DNA of 64,000 nucleotides, from assembly GCA_017506865.1 (NCBI GenBank), contig JAFCMP010000090.1, forward strand, positions 62,001-126,000, written 5' to 3'. The position numbers and the translations under genes are program-made. Positions 49,919 through 61,999 of the stretch are shown in pieces. The notes under the pieces were generated by a model. That model ran no database searches and had not been told where the DNA came from. It saw nothing but the letters and a program-made list of their open reading frames with translations. Within the stretch, counting starts at the first letter, position 1, and the number at the start of each line of letters is the position of its first letter. The DNA is from Tribonema minus (Eukaryota; Sar; Xanthophyceae; Tribonematales; Tribonemataceae).

Positions 49919-52055
49919 AGGGTGACAAAAGAGCATTCTACTCAACATGACAGTAACATACAGCCACTCTACATTTACGTACTCTCGCTACCCTGTCTGT
50001 GAGGACAAACATTGATGCTTCAACAAGCACGTCATCGTAGGCCGCCATTGTCTGCACTGTTGTTGCTGTCACTGCATCGTACATGCTGGTATCATCATAT
50101 CGGCTGGCACAAAGAACCATCCGTCGGGACAGTTGCTCTAGAGCTGCTGTCAGTATGGCGTATAGTTGAGTCATGCTGTGTCTGCCTTTGCCCAGCACAA
50201 GCACCCACACAGTTACCTGTCATGATGCGATCCCGCTTCATCAAACACAGGCATCGCCAAGCATTGTGATACATAGTTGCAAAACAAGAGGTTGCGACAG
50301 CAGAAACGTATTGAAGAAAATATGACACAGCAACGGCAAACATGCATCTAAAAAAGATTTCATTTACTGTGCGAGTGTTTAGGTTTATGCGCTCAAGTTT
50401 TTCCATGCAATACGAAACTGAGTCCCCCACAAAGAGTGAGCCTGCTGGCCATGCTTTTGTGTGTGTGCCTTGGCTGACAACCCACGTCATCCAGCAAGCT
50501 CTTCAGCGCTGGTACTGCTGGTGCTGCTGGTGCTGCTGCGAATTTGCGCCTTGGCGCACTGGCAAAACTCTCGTGTGCTTGAGCATTGCTGCCTTGCTGG
50601 TCACCCAAGCTCTTTTGAGCGCTGCTGCTGCGGCGGCACTTGCACCTTGGCGCACTGGCAAAGCTCATGTGTGCTTCAGCATTGCCGCCTGCAAATTATG
50701 TGACGAAAAGTGCAGCAGAAGTGGATCATGCGTGAGTGCAGTGCATGGTAGCATGGTGCTTGCATGTACTGCCTGCGAACTGTGTATGTACTGCTGCCAC
50801 ATTGTTCTGACGGGTGACCCAAGTGCTGGCAAACGGCGGCTGAACACGTGACAGGATAACCGGCAGCGTCAGCAAGAAAGCATCCCCAATATAGTTGGAC
50901 TGCGCCTCATTCAAATCCTCAAGTGGTGGAAGGCCAATATAAAACACGAGTAAGCAGTGCTCACCTTGCGTATTGGTCCAAGAGGCGCAGAATGTTCTGG
51001 GCAGCAGCGCCGTTCCTGGCACAACTTCTGTATACCCACTTCAGTGCTGACAAAGGTGCAAAAAAGGGCACCTGCAAAGGCGTCTGCAAAGGTGAAAGCA
51101 ACCAATACAGCATCGTGAGCATGCGTTGACCAGCGATGGCAGCGGTGACACTGATCAGCGAGATGTACCCAGTCATGAGCATGAACTTTTGACATCGGCA
51201 CACATTGAGGTGCACCCGGACTGTTGTATGGCAGACTGGTTGTTGCCTCCAAATCATAGAGGACAGTGTGAATGAGCCGCAAAAAGAGGACTTTGCAAAA
51301 AGAGGCCTTTGATGTACCATTGCAACAGCTAGCAAACCCTGGCCCAACGGTAGCTTGCACATCCCAGCCGGAGAGCCTGCCATGGCAACAAACAAGGCGC
51401 ATACAAGCCGTTAGATATCATCGCACATTGCAATAGACGTGATGCCAAGCAATATGGCGCAAGAACCTGTGATTGAATTGTGGTCTTGCTTCGTACACCA
51501 TTGAGCCGTCGGGCTAGTACCTCAACCTGGGGCATAAAGAAGATGCAGAGTGCCATTAGTTTCTGTTGCACACTGCAACAAGCTTGAGAACCAAACAGTC
51601 CGGTGTGAGCACCTGAGGTTACGTCATGGTCTCGCTTCGTACACCGCACCGTAATGTCATGGTCTCGCTTCGTACACCACTCCGGTGCGTCAGCTCCCGC
51701 ACCACGTCAAGGTGGAGACCGTCACGAGAGAACTACTCTAACATAAAACTACCAGATCTACTATCTTCGCCCTCTATATGTAAAGTACATCAACTAGCTC
51801 GCAGCAGCTTGGTACATCGAACGCGCCACGGAATATACCTGTGCCCAGGGATCAGAAGCTGCGCTGCTGAAATTCGCGCTTGCATGAGCCGCACACGCAC
51901 ATTAGCGCTGTGTGTACATACACGTGCCACTACACACACACTCTCCCTCCCTCTCGCAGACACACATCCCGCTGGCTCACGCCCGGCCCACTCTTTCTGT
52001 CTCTCTCTCTCATAGGCAAACAGCGCCGTCAGCCCACTCAGCCCACTCAATCACA

Positions 52056-52169
<114 letters not shown>

Positions 52170-53381
52170 AGCACCACCACCCACAAGATCATGTGGCGAT
52201 GGGAACACTGAAGCTCCTGGACATGAGGACGGTCCGGGAAGAGCAGGGGTGACGGACCCCTCATCTATCCCAGAGAAGGGAGAGCACCGAGAGGTGTACT
52301 CCCTTCTGCGGTCTGTTCTGCTCCAGATCGCCACCCGTCATCAGTAAGTGTTGCTAGCGCATGGCAGCACAACACATAAGACCCGCTGCACAGCAGAAGG
52401 GGAAGGGGGATGTACTTCAAGAGCACACCTAGCCGACACCTTTTTATCTATAGAGAGGTTGTCATACAAACTGCCGGGTCTGGTCCAGAGACCAAGAGGG
52501 CGTAACCCTCCTGTGCCGTCTCTGGTTTCTCATGTCCAGGAGCATCAATGTGTTCGCCATCTTTCGCGTACCTGCACACGATCCCAGGCCAAAGCGCACC
52601 ACACCTCGAGAGATGGGACACAATGGTAACCTCCAGGATCCCCGCCGGTGATCGCCTCGCATGACACAGCAGGGAAGGCGTGGAGAGAAGACCAGCAGTC
52701 AGTCTTACGCTGATCTCCAGCAGGTTTCGTCGCCTTCTCGGTGCCGCTCGATGCTCACGTGCCCAGATCCCCCTGCACCTTGCGCTAGGCGTGAGCAGAG
52801 CAACGCGAGTCAGGCAGCGCCTGGACCCAAGTCACTCCACATGTAATAATACTTGTCACGCGCCCAACGAGCCGGTGCAAAGGCCTCCAGACGGTTGAGA
52901 CATCCGCACGGCACAGACTACTTATGTGTGTGTCGAACCCCCTGCCCGCAGCAAGCAGTGGGTCCGCTCAGAGACAAGGTCAGGGGAGGTGGCCCTGATC
53001 ACGCCGCTGGGCATCCTGCTGTCCCACGAGGTGTGAGACACACTCAGTTGTACGATGTAACGTCTGACAGTTACACTTTTTTATCGTTGGCGCTCCAGCG
53101 GTTAGGCTCTCTCTGTGTGTGTGTGGGTGACTAAGCTGTCGTGCATGCAAGGGGAGGAAGGTGGCATTCTGGGTGCCGGTGGGTGGGCGCCTAGAGAGTA
53201 AGCTCGATATGGCAGTCTCAACCGGTGGTGGATTTCAGGGCGATCAGCTGGCGTGCCGAGGACGCTGACGGACTGGTGAACACGCAGCGGGCGATAAATT
53301 GCTCAGTGAGAGAGAGCGGTCAAGTTACTCGTTATCCGACAAGCGCACATTAGCTGGAGCAGTGGCCATCGAGAGAGGGAT

Positions 53382-56300
53382 ATGGAAGGAGGAGGCGATG
53401 GCGGTCTGATCCCCGGAGCAATGCTTGCTGTCAACAACCCTAGCAGCGCTCCGGACGGGCCAGGAGGAGGGGCTAGCGCAACGGTGTTGAATGAGTCTCA
53501 GGTCAGCCGAATCCCATCTGCTACAGAACCGAGTTACGTGGTGCGCAGCAATTTTACGTTGAGTATATCATGTGCACCTGATTGAAAGCGGGACCACTTC
53601 TGTACTGTCATCACATCATTGCCCTTGGTGCGCATTGTTCTGCTTCTTTTTACAACAGAAATGAACTGAGGCGCCTATGCTGACAAATCTTGTGTCTTGT
53701 CTCTTCATTACTGACCTCCACTTGCGTGGCCGCTCAAACCTGTAATTGCAGGTCGTGGCGTTGGCTCTTCATGCCGAGCTGTGCAGGGGCTGCCCTGCCA
53801 AATTAGCAGGGGCCACCTGCTCAGAGCTGCAGGCAGAGGACCATCACGAGCTGAGCTGCAAGGACACAGCGTGCCAGCATGCGCACTGCTTGCTCAAAAT
53901 GTGAGTCGCCTATCCACAGAGTCAGAGTCCATGTGCAGAGGCTTTGAGAAGGTAAATCATGCACGTAAGACGGATGCTTTAAGAACTTATGCTTTGGTTC
54001 ATATCGGCATTAGCCACATCTGAGCGCACTAACTCTGGATGGCTGCGGTCAAGAGCATAACGGGCCCGTTCTAGTAGAGGTTCGTCAGGAGAGAGGAGAG
54101 TGAACAGTTTTAAATTTCATGTGAACACCTCCACAGCACATTTCGTTCTTCACTGTGAGTTAAGTGATCAAGTAGAGAGTTGCTGCTGCATAACACTCCA
54201 TGAAAACCTGAACTGCTCTTATGTGCCGTATCCTGTGCCCTGCAAGTGCTCAATGCATTGCTGCATGCATCCGACAAAAACTCAGCTAGTCGACCAAGTT
54301 CTCATGTACCTGCGGCTCGCCATCCGTGCTGCTGCTTGGCATCAGTCAAGGGATTGTGCATCCTTGTGTGTGCTGGTTGTGTACGTAAAAGACAGCGTCG
54401 ACCTCAACCTCAACCCAAACCCCTACCTCTGTCGGGCACCACACTGTTTGCCGCTGCTGCCTGCCTACATCATGATCCGCGCCTGTACGCCTCACCACAA
54501 TCATGAGGTGCCACTTGCACATGGGCAAAAGTTCAGCTTGAAGTTGCTGTTACCCCACTAAAGACGCTGCTGCTGCTTATGTGACTGCTGCTCAGGCAGC
54601 TCCAAGGTCACTATAGGCGATGCCAAGGTGGTACCAAGTGCCGTCAACGAGCTTGCTTCCGGGTCAAGCAAATACTTAATGCCCTGCAAGAGGTGAGCGC
54701 CAGTCTCCGTTGGCCACTCAAGTAGACTGCGGCGCCTACCTGACCTACATGAGAGGAGAAGATGAGAGTGCTGTGCTGGTTTTGAGATCAATGATACGCC
54801 ACTTGAAGTTGAACTGGTGCCAGCCTGGAGCACCCTGGGGCAGCGTACATGTCGACCTAGTGATGATGCCGGGCAACACGGCAATGTGTGGCAAATTACT
54901 GCACCGCTTTTGTTGCATGCGATTTATTAGGTGCCAAGTCGCGCGTACTGCACTGCGGCAGTCACGTGAACACGTGATTACTTGGTGAAGACCCATGCGT
55001 CCTTGCCGCGAGCATGCACAAAACCGCTCACGAAGCGTTGGGCGGCGCAAGTTGATTTCAGGCTGCGATTCTCACCAATGTCGCATACACACACATCACT
55101 GCTGTTGCTGTAGCTGGCGCTGTGCGTGTACATCAGTTTAAAGGTATCTGGTGAGTGCTGTGCGTCAGTGCGCTACCCATGAAGAGTCATTGGTGTAGCC
55201 ACAAACGTAGTGCTTGGACTGGAATTGAGAGTTCTGGCCTAAATACCGCATGACCAGTGCTTGCAATAGCGCTACATAAGCGTTCTGAGTAGGTTGAAAG
55301 CTACATGAAGAGCATCCCATAACATTGCTCAACAGATGAGCTATTTCCGAAGAGAGTGCTCTTGTTTTGAAAGTGCCTCTGAGTATACAGTCTATTACAG
55401 CGCTCAAGCAGTACTGTGCGCCACACTTTGCAGTTCAATGTGTTCCTCTTGTCATGCCATCATTGGCACTGCTGGAGTCACAAGCTTAACACAACACGCG
55501 TCTCACCTTTATACTCTGCAAACGGCTGCGTAATTGCCTGCACTGTTCTTGATGCTCTGGCCGCGCAGGATGGGGACACTGGAAATCGCAAGCCAGCCGC
55601 AACGTGAGTTTTCTAGTGTTCTAAGCAGTGCTTTTTGTGTGACCTGTCAATGTATTGTCGCTGGTAGGCAGAGATGCGCTCGTTCAGGGACACCAGCGCA
55701 ACACCCCAAAGCCCTCGCAAAGTCTCAATTATGTCCTACCTCAGCCGATGAGCATGTAAGGCTTGGGTTCGAGCAAGGAACAAAGGCAGTGCCGCGGGTG
55801 CCTGAGCAGAGCTACTTCAACTTGAAGTACAAGCGCCATGCGTATCTTTGTGTGCTTTGGATCCACTTCTTCAGGTCGTTTTGAGATTGTGCTGTTGAAG
55901 TATACTTCGTACCAGCAGTAGAGGACAAGAGGCAAATGATCCTACTTGAAAGAACCATGTAGCAACCTGATGCACAAGAGGCAACCGATGGCTGACAGCC
56001 CAAGTAGTTCAAGTATGCACCTGCCTTGCACACATCACAGCATGTATGTATATGCTGCTGAAGAACACTGCGCATGAGGCATGCATCAATCAAACTCAAA
56101 AGAGTGTTGTACCTCGTGACATTACCCACGTGTTCGCAAGAGTTGATAGTATCAATGTTCTGACTGAACTCGTATGCACCCTTGAAGCTAAGCGTGTGTC
56201 GCTGCTCTGGTACTGATGCTGTCGTATTCGATTGTGACTGCATTGTCGTACTCGATTGTGACTGCATTGCCGGTGCGGTTGTAACTCAATATTGCATGTT

Positions 56301-59300
56301 CTTCATGCAGGTCGATGCAAAAGGCAGCAGCAGCAGCAGCGGCAGCAGCAACAGCGGCAGCGCCAGCAGCAGTACCACAGCCCGCACAAGTCATCACCGG
56401 CGCTCGCGACAGAAGCAGTGCCACCTCCAGCAGCGGCGGCAGTGACAGCAGTGGCGGCGGCGGCAGCAGCAGCAGCGGCGGTGGTAACAGCAATGGGGCA
56501 CGTGGACACCTCAGCCTCTCAGCAGTTCCGCCCGCCGCCAGCAACAGCAGCGGCAGCAGCGGCAGCGGCAGCAGCACACCTGCCAGCGGTGAGGTTCGCG
56601 CGCCCGTCGCTAGGAAGCGCCGTGCAGCAGCGCGCGCAAACGGTGGCGGCAGCAGCAGCAGCGCAACTGCCGCCAAAGCGAAGAAGTCCTGCCGCCAGCC
56701 CCGACTTACCATCGAGGAGCGTCGCCGCCGGGCGACAGCGCTTGCGACACCGCTCGCCACCCTGTCCACCGAGCAGTATCGCCTGCACGCGCAGCAGCTC
56801 AGCCGCGAGCGCAACGACCTGCTGCAGCTGGGGTACCCGCTGCTGAGTGCCCTTGCGACGGCGATACCCAAACCTACCCCTGGCGCAGTTTGGCCGGCCG
56901 TCGACCTGTCGAGCGTTGAGGACGATCTGAACGCCCTCAAGCACGGGAACGCAGCTGCGCTGGTCGCCGCCGTGACTGCCGCGTGCAGGGCTGCGGCGGA
57001 GGCAGTGCCCAGGGTGGCAGAAGCGCTGCGCAGCTTCGTGACCAAGCTGCAGCAAAAGATGGCGGACGCTCAGCAGCAGCGCGCTGCGGACACCTGCAGC
57101 GAGGCGTGCGTCATGTGCGGCGTCGCGCACCGCGCGCTGGCGGTGCAGCCGCTGCAGTGCACCCACTCGGGCTGCGGCGAGACCATTGACCAGGGCGCGA
57201 CATACTGGGTCAGCCCGGGTGGCAGTCGCGTCTTCTGCAGCGGCTGCTACCACGACTGCGCGGGGGGGCGCCTGCCCCATGTGCGCGAGGAGGCCTGGAT
57301 GCAGCCCTTCGTCGTGGGCGCCAGCGCGCGCGTGCAGCAGCGCCGCGCGGCGTCGTCGGAGAACGGGCTCAACAAAGACGATCTCTGCCCACACATCTTC
57401 CGCACGGCGTCAGCGGACTGGTGGATCCAGTGCGGCAGCTGCGAAGGGTGGGCGCACAAGACGTGCGCGGTCATCAACGACCGCACCGACCTCAAACACG
57501 CCGTCTTCATCTGCCACACCTGCGCGCCGCTGCCCGCGCCAGCGGCGGAGGCGGCGGCAGCGGCGGCAGGCGCAGCGCCAGCAGCAGCGGCGGCGGCAGC
57601 GGGCGCAGCGCCAGCAGCAGCAGCAGCGGCGGCAGCAGCGCCAGCAGCAGCAGGCCGCGGCGAGTCCGCAATGGAGGAGGAGGGGGTCGCAGATGCCGGA
57701 GCACTGGCCCGGGGGGGGAGGGGGGAAGCGGGGGGCGGGGGGGAAGGACGGGGCGGGAGACGGGCGGATGTGTTGTCTGCTAGGCCGCCGCCTGTCAGCG
57801 CCGGGATGGGGGGCAGCGGCGGCGTCGGCGATGGCGGCCGCGGCGGCGGCGACTGCGGCGGCGGCGGAGGCGGCAGCGGCGGCAGCGGCAGCGGCGGCTG
57901 CGGCGGCGGCGGCGGCAGCGGCAGCGGCGGTGGCGGTGGCGGCGGCCATCGTGGCATCAGTGTCGTCGTCGGCGACGGCAGCGGCGGCGGCGGCGCCGCT
58001 TCTGCCGCTGCTGCTGCCGCCGCCGCCGCCGCCGCCGCAGAAGCAGAAGCAGTCTACTCCGCAGAGCAGCTGCCGCGCTCGGATATAGGCGACTACATCG
58101 AGCAGCGCGTCAAGGCCACCCAGCCAGCAGGCACTTCGCCCATTGCCGTCAGGCTGGTTACCAACAAGCAGCTGGCGATGGTCGTGCCGCCGCCCATCCG
58201 GGCGACGTTCTGTGCTGCAGCAAGGGAGCTGCCGGGGGGCATCGTGCAGAGGGACCCGCTGCCAGAAGCCATCGAATACACCAGCAAGGTGCTCTGCCTC
58301 TTCCAAGAGGTCAACGGCCTGTGGGTCCTGCTGTTCATCGTGTACACGCAGGAGTACGGGGCGGATGCACCGGCGTGCAACCGTGCACGCGCGTACATCG
58401 CGTACGTGGACAGTATCGCCCACTGGCAACCGTGCAGCAGGCGCTCGGCCGCGTACAAGGAGATGCTGGTAGGCTACATCGACTGGGTCCGCCTGCGCAG
58501 TTTCCGGCGGGTGCACCTGTGGAGTGCGCCGCCGCAGGAGGGGGACAGCTACGTCCTGTGGTGCCGCCCTCAGCACCAGCCCCCCCCCCCCCCCAGAACG
58601 CAGCACGCGTGGCTGCGGCAGTGGTACCACTCCATCGCGCGGGGGTGCGAGGCGCTCGGCTTTGTGCGTGACTTCACAAACGACGACGGCACCGCAAACG
58701 CCGGCAGCAACCTCTTCAACGCCAGCTTCGCACACATTGCCCACACCGACCAGCTCTCGGAGCTGCCGGTGTCGCCGCCTCTCTTTCAGGGCGACTACTG
58801 GCACTGGGAGCTGAAGCAGCTGCTGCTGGCGCGGCAGCAGTGCATCACGCTGCCCAAACCGGTCGACACTGCCGTGCTGCACATCCTCTGCAATCCTGTA
58901 GAGAAGCAGAAGGAGGACCTGCTGGTGCTGGAGCTAGTACCGCCGGAAGACGCGGCCGCTGCTGCGCTGAGCGTTGTGACGCCGCGCTCCGGCCGCAGCT
59001 TCGACCGCGCTCGCCTGCTTGACACTGACGCGCCGCGCTGCAACGAGGCGATAGACGACCGCGTCACCTTCCGCGACACACAGATCTGCGGGCAGCTGCA
59101 GACGGACACGCTCGGCGCAGCCATCTACACCAGCGCCAAAGTGATCTACGCACTGCACCGGCCGCTCGAGCAGGCGCTCAATCCTGTCTGCCGCAAGTGC
59201 GACACGCCCATCGTGACGGTGCGGCACTACTGTGGCGCGTGCTCCACTTCCAGGTCCCACGACGTGAGTGCGCTGCGTGCCCGCTTGTCCTGCATAGGCG

Positions 59301-60232
59301 TTGATAGTATATGGCGGTGTGTGCGTAGTGCAGTGCATTAAAGGTTTGAGGCGCTGTGAAATCTGCCTGGCACCAGTGCGGCAACATAGTGGTCCAGTAT
59401 ATGCACTTCAAACTTGAAGGTCAAGAGTGCGGCTCTTCAAACATGAAGTTAAATTGCGGCTCTCACATCTGGCGCGCGCACAGAGGGCGCCTGTTTTGCT
59501 CCGCAGTCCTTCGCGGTTCAGCTCACTGCCACACACCGTCATGTGCTTCACTACAGTACCTACCACATCTGCCATCTCTCACACTGCAGTGCCCGCACCG
59601 TCTCCCCCCTTCCCCTCATGCGGCTGTGCGGCGAGTGCAGCTGTGAGCTAAACGGCACCTGCGAGGTGGGGCACCGGACCGCGCCATTCGAGACCCCCTT
59701 CCACCTCAGCGTCAGCAAGATAAAGGATCAGATGGCCCGCGACGAGACCGCCTGCAGGCAGCTTGTCGCCGCCGCCGCCGCCGCCTCCGCTGCTCAGCCA
59801 TCCGCCGCCGCCGCTGCTGCTGCGCAGCCACCCGCCGCCGCCGCTGCCGCTGCCGCCGCTGCTGCGGCGCAGCCATCCGCCGCCGCCGCCGCTGCTGCGG
59901 CGCATGCGCTGCAGCCATCCGCCGCCGCCGCTGCCGCCGCCGCTGCCGCTGCGGCGCAGCCATCCGCCGCCGCCGCCGCTGCTGTGGCGCAGCCATGTGC
60001 CAACGCCGCTGCCGCCGCCGCCGCTGCTGCTGCGCAGCCATCCGCCACCGCCGCTGCCGCCGCCGCCGCCGCCGGCGCTGCGCCGCGAGCCGCCCGCGCC
60101 CATGCGCGCCCTGCCGGCGCCAGCAACCAACGTGCCAAGCGCTCTGCAACGGAGGCCAACAACGCGCTCTCCGCTCCGCCAGCGAAACGCGCGGCGCACG
60201 GCCGTGGCCGCGGCAGAGCAACAGGCCTCTGA
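53382..60232 (+). CDS. p300/CBP-type histone acetyltransferase (TAZ, RING-like/PHD, KAT11, ZZ)
   Basis: Transcriptional coactivator that acetylates histone lysines. Six phase-compatible exons can be read: 53382-53501 (ATG), 53752-53900, 54596-54692, 55569-55603, 56311-59253 (or 59263), and about 59590-60232 (TGA), giving about 1,330 residues. Exons 2 and 3 join into a TAZ finger with three HCCC sets (ALHAELC, HHELSCKDTACQHAHC, HYRRC...RQRAC). The main exon holds a Cys-rich RING-like/PHD region (57100-57528), a long Ala/Gly-rich linker (57529-58060) and the KAT11 domain (about 58093-58840). That domain includes QEYGADAPACNRARAYIAY, YVDSI, LWSAPPQEGDSY and RQWYHSI, the last carrying the Tyr equivalent to p300 catalytic Tyr1467. 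A ZZ finger follows (CRKCDTP, HYCGAC). No bromodomain is seen, as in plant HAC proteins, and no TAZ2. The ZZ splice junction is ambiguous and the exon ends in a repetitive Ala-rich tail. Confidence 0.88.
53752..54692 (+). other. TAZ zinc finger split by an intron
   Basis: Exon 53752-53900 ends ...CLLKAT-type phase 2 (aaaat|gtgagt), and exon 54596-54692 supplies the G of Met and continues QLQGHYRRCQGGTKC. The joined domain has three His-x3-Cys sets with the Cys spacing of TAZ domains, which bind transactivation domains. Confidence 0.8.
57100..57528 (+). other. Cys-rich RING-like plus PHD finger of the acetyltransferase
   Basis: CVMCGVAHRALAVQPLQC and CSGCYHDC form a first Cys-rich half. CPHIF...WWIQCGSCEGWAHKTC...FICHTC forms a PHD finger. 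The same position before the catalytic domain is held by RING-PHD in p300 and by PHD in plant HACs. Confidence 0.8.
57529..58065 (+). repeat. GCN/GGN trinucleotide-rich linker coding for poly-Ala and poly-Gly
   Basis: Near-continuous GCG/GCA/GGC triplets encode long Ala and Gly runs between the PHD finger and the KAT11 domain. The frame stays open throughout, so the length changes have been in multiples of three. Confidence 0.9.
59765..60095 (+). repeat. Ala-rich tandem repeat tail of the acetyltransferase gene
   Basis: About eight units of QPSAAAAAAA-type peptide coded by GCC/GCT triplets. In p300/CBP a TAZ2 domain would be expected near this point. After it come the basic stretch KRAAHGRGRGR and the TGA stop. 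Confidence 0.85.
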
Positions 60233-60279
60233 GGCCACGGGTAAAGGTGAGTGCATACCGCAGGGGACATTGGGATGAA

Positions 60280-61225
60280 AACGTATGTAGCAAATGTACA
60301 TTTTGCCGGCAGCCTTGACAGAGCAGTACGCCGCTAGGAGCCCAGGTGCGTGTATGGAGACTGACTTCAAAGTGACGGCGGGCGGTGCGCATACATGGCG
60401 CGGAGGTGGGTCTACGTGTGTCTGGGAATCGTGCACTCGGCCACATTTTTCAACCTCATGAATCAGTCTTGACGGTGAAAGTGGCAGCTATGAGACATTT
60501 GTAAAATTGCAATGTGACAGTCTACAAAACAAGAAGGCGCTGCAGCTGGTCACCTTGGAGCGGACAGGTGAGTGGCAATCGATACAGCCCCTGGGCCTCA
60601 GTGCACGGCATACCGCTGCATATGGCTTTAGGTGAGTGGACTTGTGGCGTGCGGTTGGCCTTTACAGTGTACTTCAAGAAGTACATGAGATGTACACAGA
60701 ACAAACAGCAGCAGGTGGCGGCAGCGGCGGCGGCGGTACAGCAGCGTGAGTGGAAGCCATTCAGTGCTGTTGGTTTGAGTAGGCAACAAAAACATGAATT
60801 GTGGCGCGCGTCATTGCACGTGGGTCTGCGGAGCGGTTACGGCTGAGCCAGCGCGTCAGTATGTGTACGCTGCACGCGCCAGGGAGCACTATGTAGGTAG
60901 CCCGGGCAAACTACATGGAAACCTGTACATATGTGTACAACAAACAGCAAGGGGCGGCAGCGCGCAGTAGTGAAGCTGTATTTGAAGCATACCAAGGCGG
61001 CAAGCAGCGGCTGGAAGGCGGCACGCGTTGTGTAGTAAGTTTCTCAGAGCTTTGCGGCCCGCGCAGCCATGTGCTGAGCGCTGTGACTTCAACTTCAACC
61101 ACTGTCATCGATGCGCCAAAGCGCAAAGTACGAGGCGACGAGGCTAGCATTCCGCGAACTACTCCCTACACTCAATGTTTTACAGAAGCAGACCGCACGA
61201 TGTTCAGTGCCTGGGCTCGCTGATG
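60280..61225 (+). other. Possible small plus-strand exons, not recognised
   Basis: Short stretches are bounded by splice consensus: 60320-60343, about 60518-60562, about 60585-60632 and 60668-60747 (YFKKYMRCTQNKQQQ), each followed by GTGAGT or GTGCGT donors. Another coding-like stretch lies at 60950-61223 (SSEAVFEAYQGGKQRLEGG). They could belong to a 3' continuation of the acetyltransferase locus or to another gene. I cannot join them with confidence. Confidence 0.2.
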
Positions 61226-61717
61226 ATCTTGATTGGAAGGCTTTGGTTGTGTCGCTCCATGGATTGATGTAGCAACGCAGCGGGCTCATGCGACTTTTTT
61301 GGCACGATGCAGAACCGGTACCTCACGCCATTTCGTTAACATCACAGCGGGTTATGATGTGATTCATCGTCACTACAGAACACTACAAACATCAAGACAC
61401 CAAATTTGTTGATAACCACACAATAGCCAGGATTAAACCACCTCAGACTATTTTCCATTGCATATGTAGCACCGAAACTGTCACCATTCTGTCAAACACT
61501 GTGCCCCATAGCATCCGCCACTGTGTGTGGCACCCGAGACGAAATGCGATCGGTAGAGGAGACGGCGGGAGACAATGCTGCCCCCTGCCCCTTGTATGAG
61601 AAGCACTGTCAAAACGACAGAGCACAGCTGCTGGAGCCGGCTCCGAGGGCGTGATCCGATGGCAGCGCGCTCAACTTGCCGTCCTGTCACTGTCCTCCCG
61701 GAGCGCACTTAACCAAA

Positions 61718-61993
61718 ATGAAAAGGACTGCAACTGCATACTGCATCAGACCCCACGTGAACGACCACCGCCATGTAGGCGCAGCTCTAACGCCAGCCGA
61801 CTTGAACCCACCTTGTACCACTTGCGGGAGCACTGCCATGAGGGTGAGCCGTAGACTTGCACTCGCAATGTGTAACAGCGTCAGCGAGCAGCTTTCGCGG
61901 CACACGCGGTTGCAGATTGTCAGCGGCCCGTTCATGCGTGCATGCAGTGTCAGTGCAAGATGCAATTCATGGCAGCTACGGATGCAGCGTGTG
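61718..61993 (+). other. Possible exon pair with Cys/His-rich coding, frame uncertain
   Basis: 61718-61843 ends at ATGAGG|GTGAGC, and about 61917-61993 lies between ggttgcag and GTGAGT. Two readings are phase-compatible. One starts MKRTATAYCIRPHVNDHRHV with a CTTC pair. The other joins HLREHCHE to CQRPVHACMQCQCKMQF, which looks zinc-binding. No family is recognised. Confidence 0.25.
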
Positions 61994-61999
61994 AGTTTG

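Noticed and set aside
54558..54884. Minus-strand frame that looks like a last exon (GIKYLLDPEASSLTALGTT...stop)
   Set aside because: The same bases on the plus strand encode the second half of a TAZ finger (HYRRCQGGTKCRQRACFRV) with matching splice phases, which is far stronger evidence. The minus frame is a shadow.
56188..57045. Long minus-strand frames opposite the acetyltransferase exon (also 56519-57394, 57410-58882)
   Set aside because: They are products of GC-rich triplet repeats read antisense. The plus frame has TAZ/PHD/KAT11/ZZ similarity.
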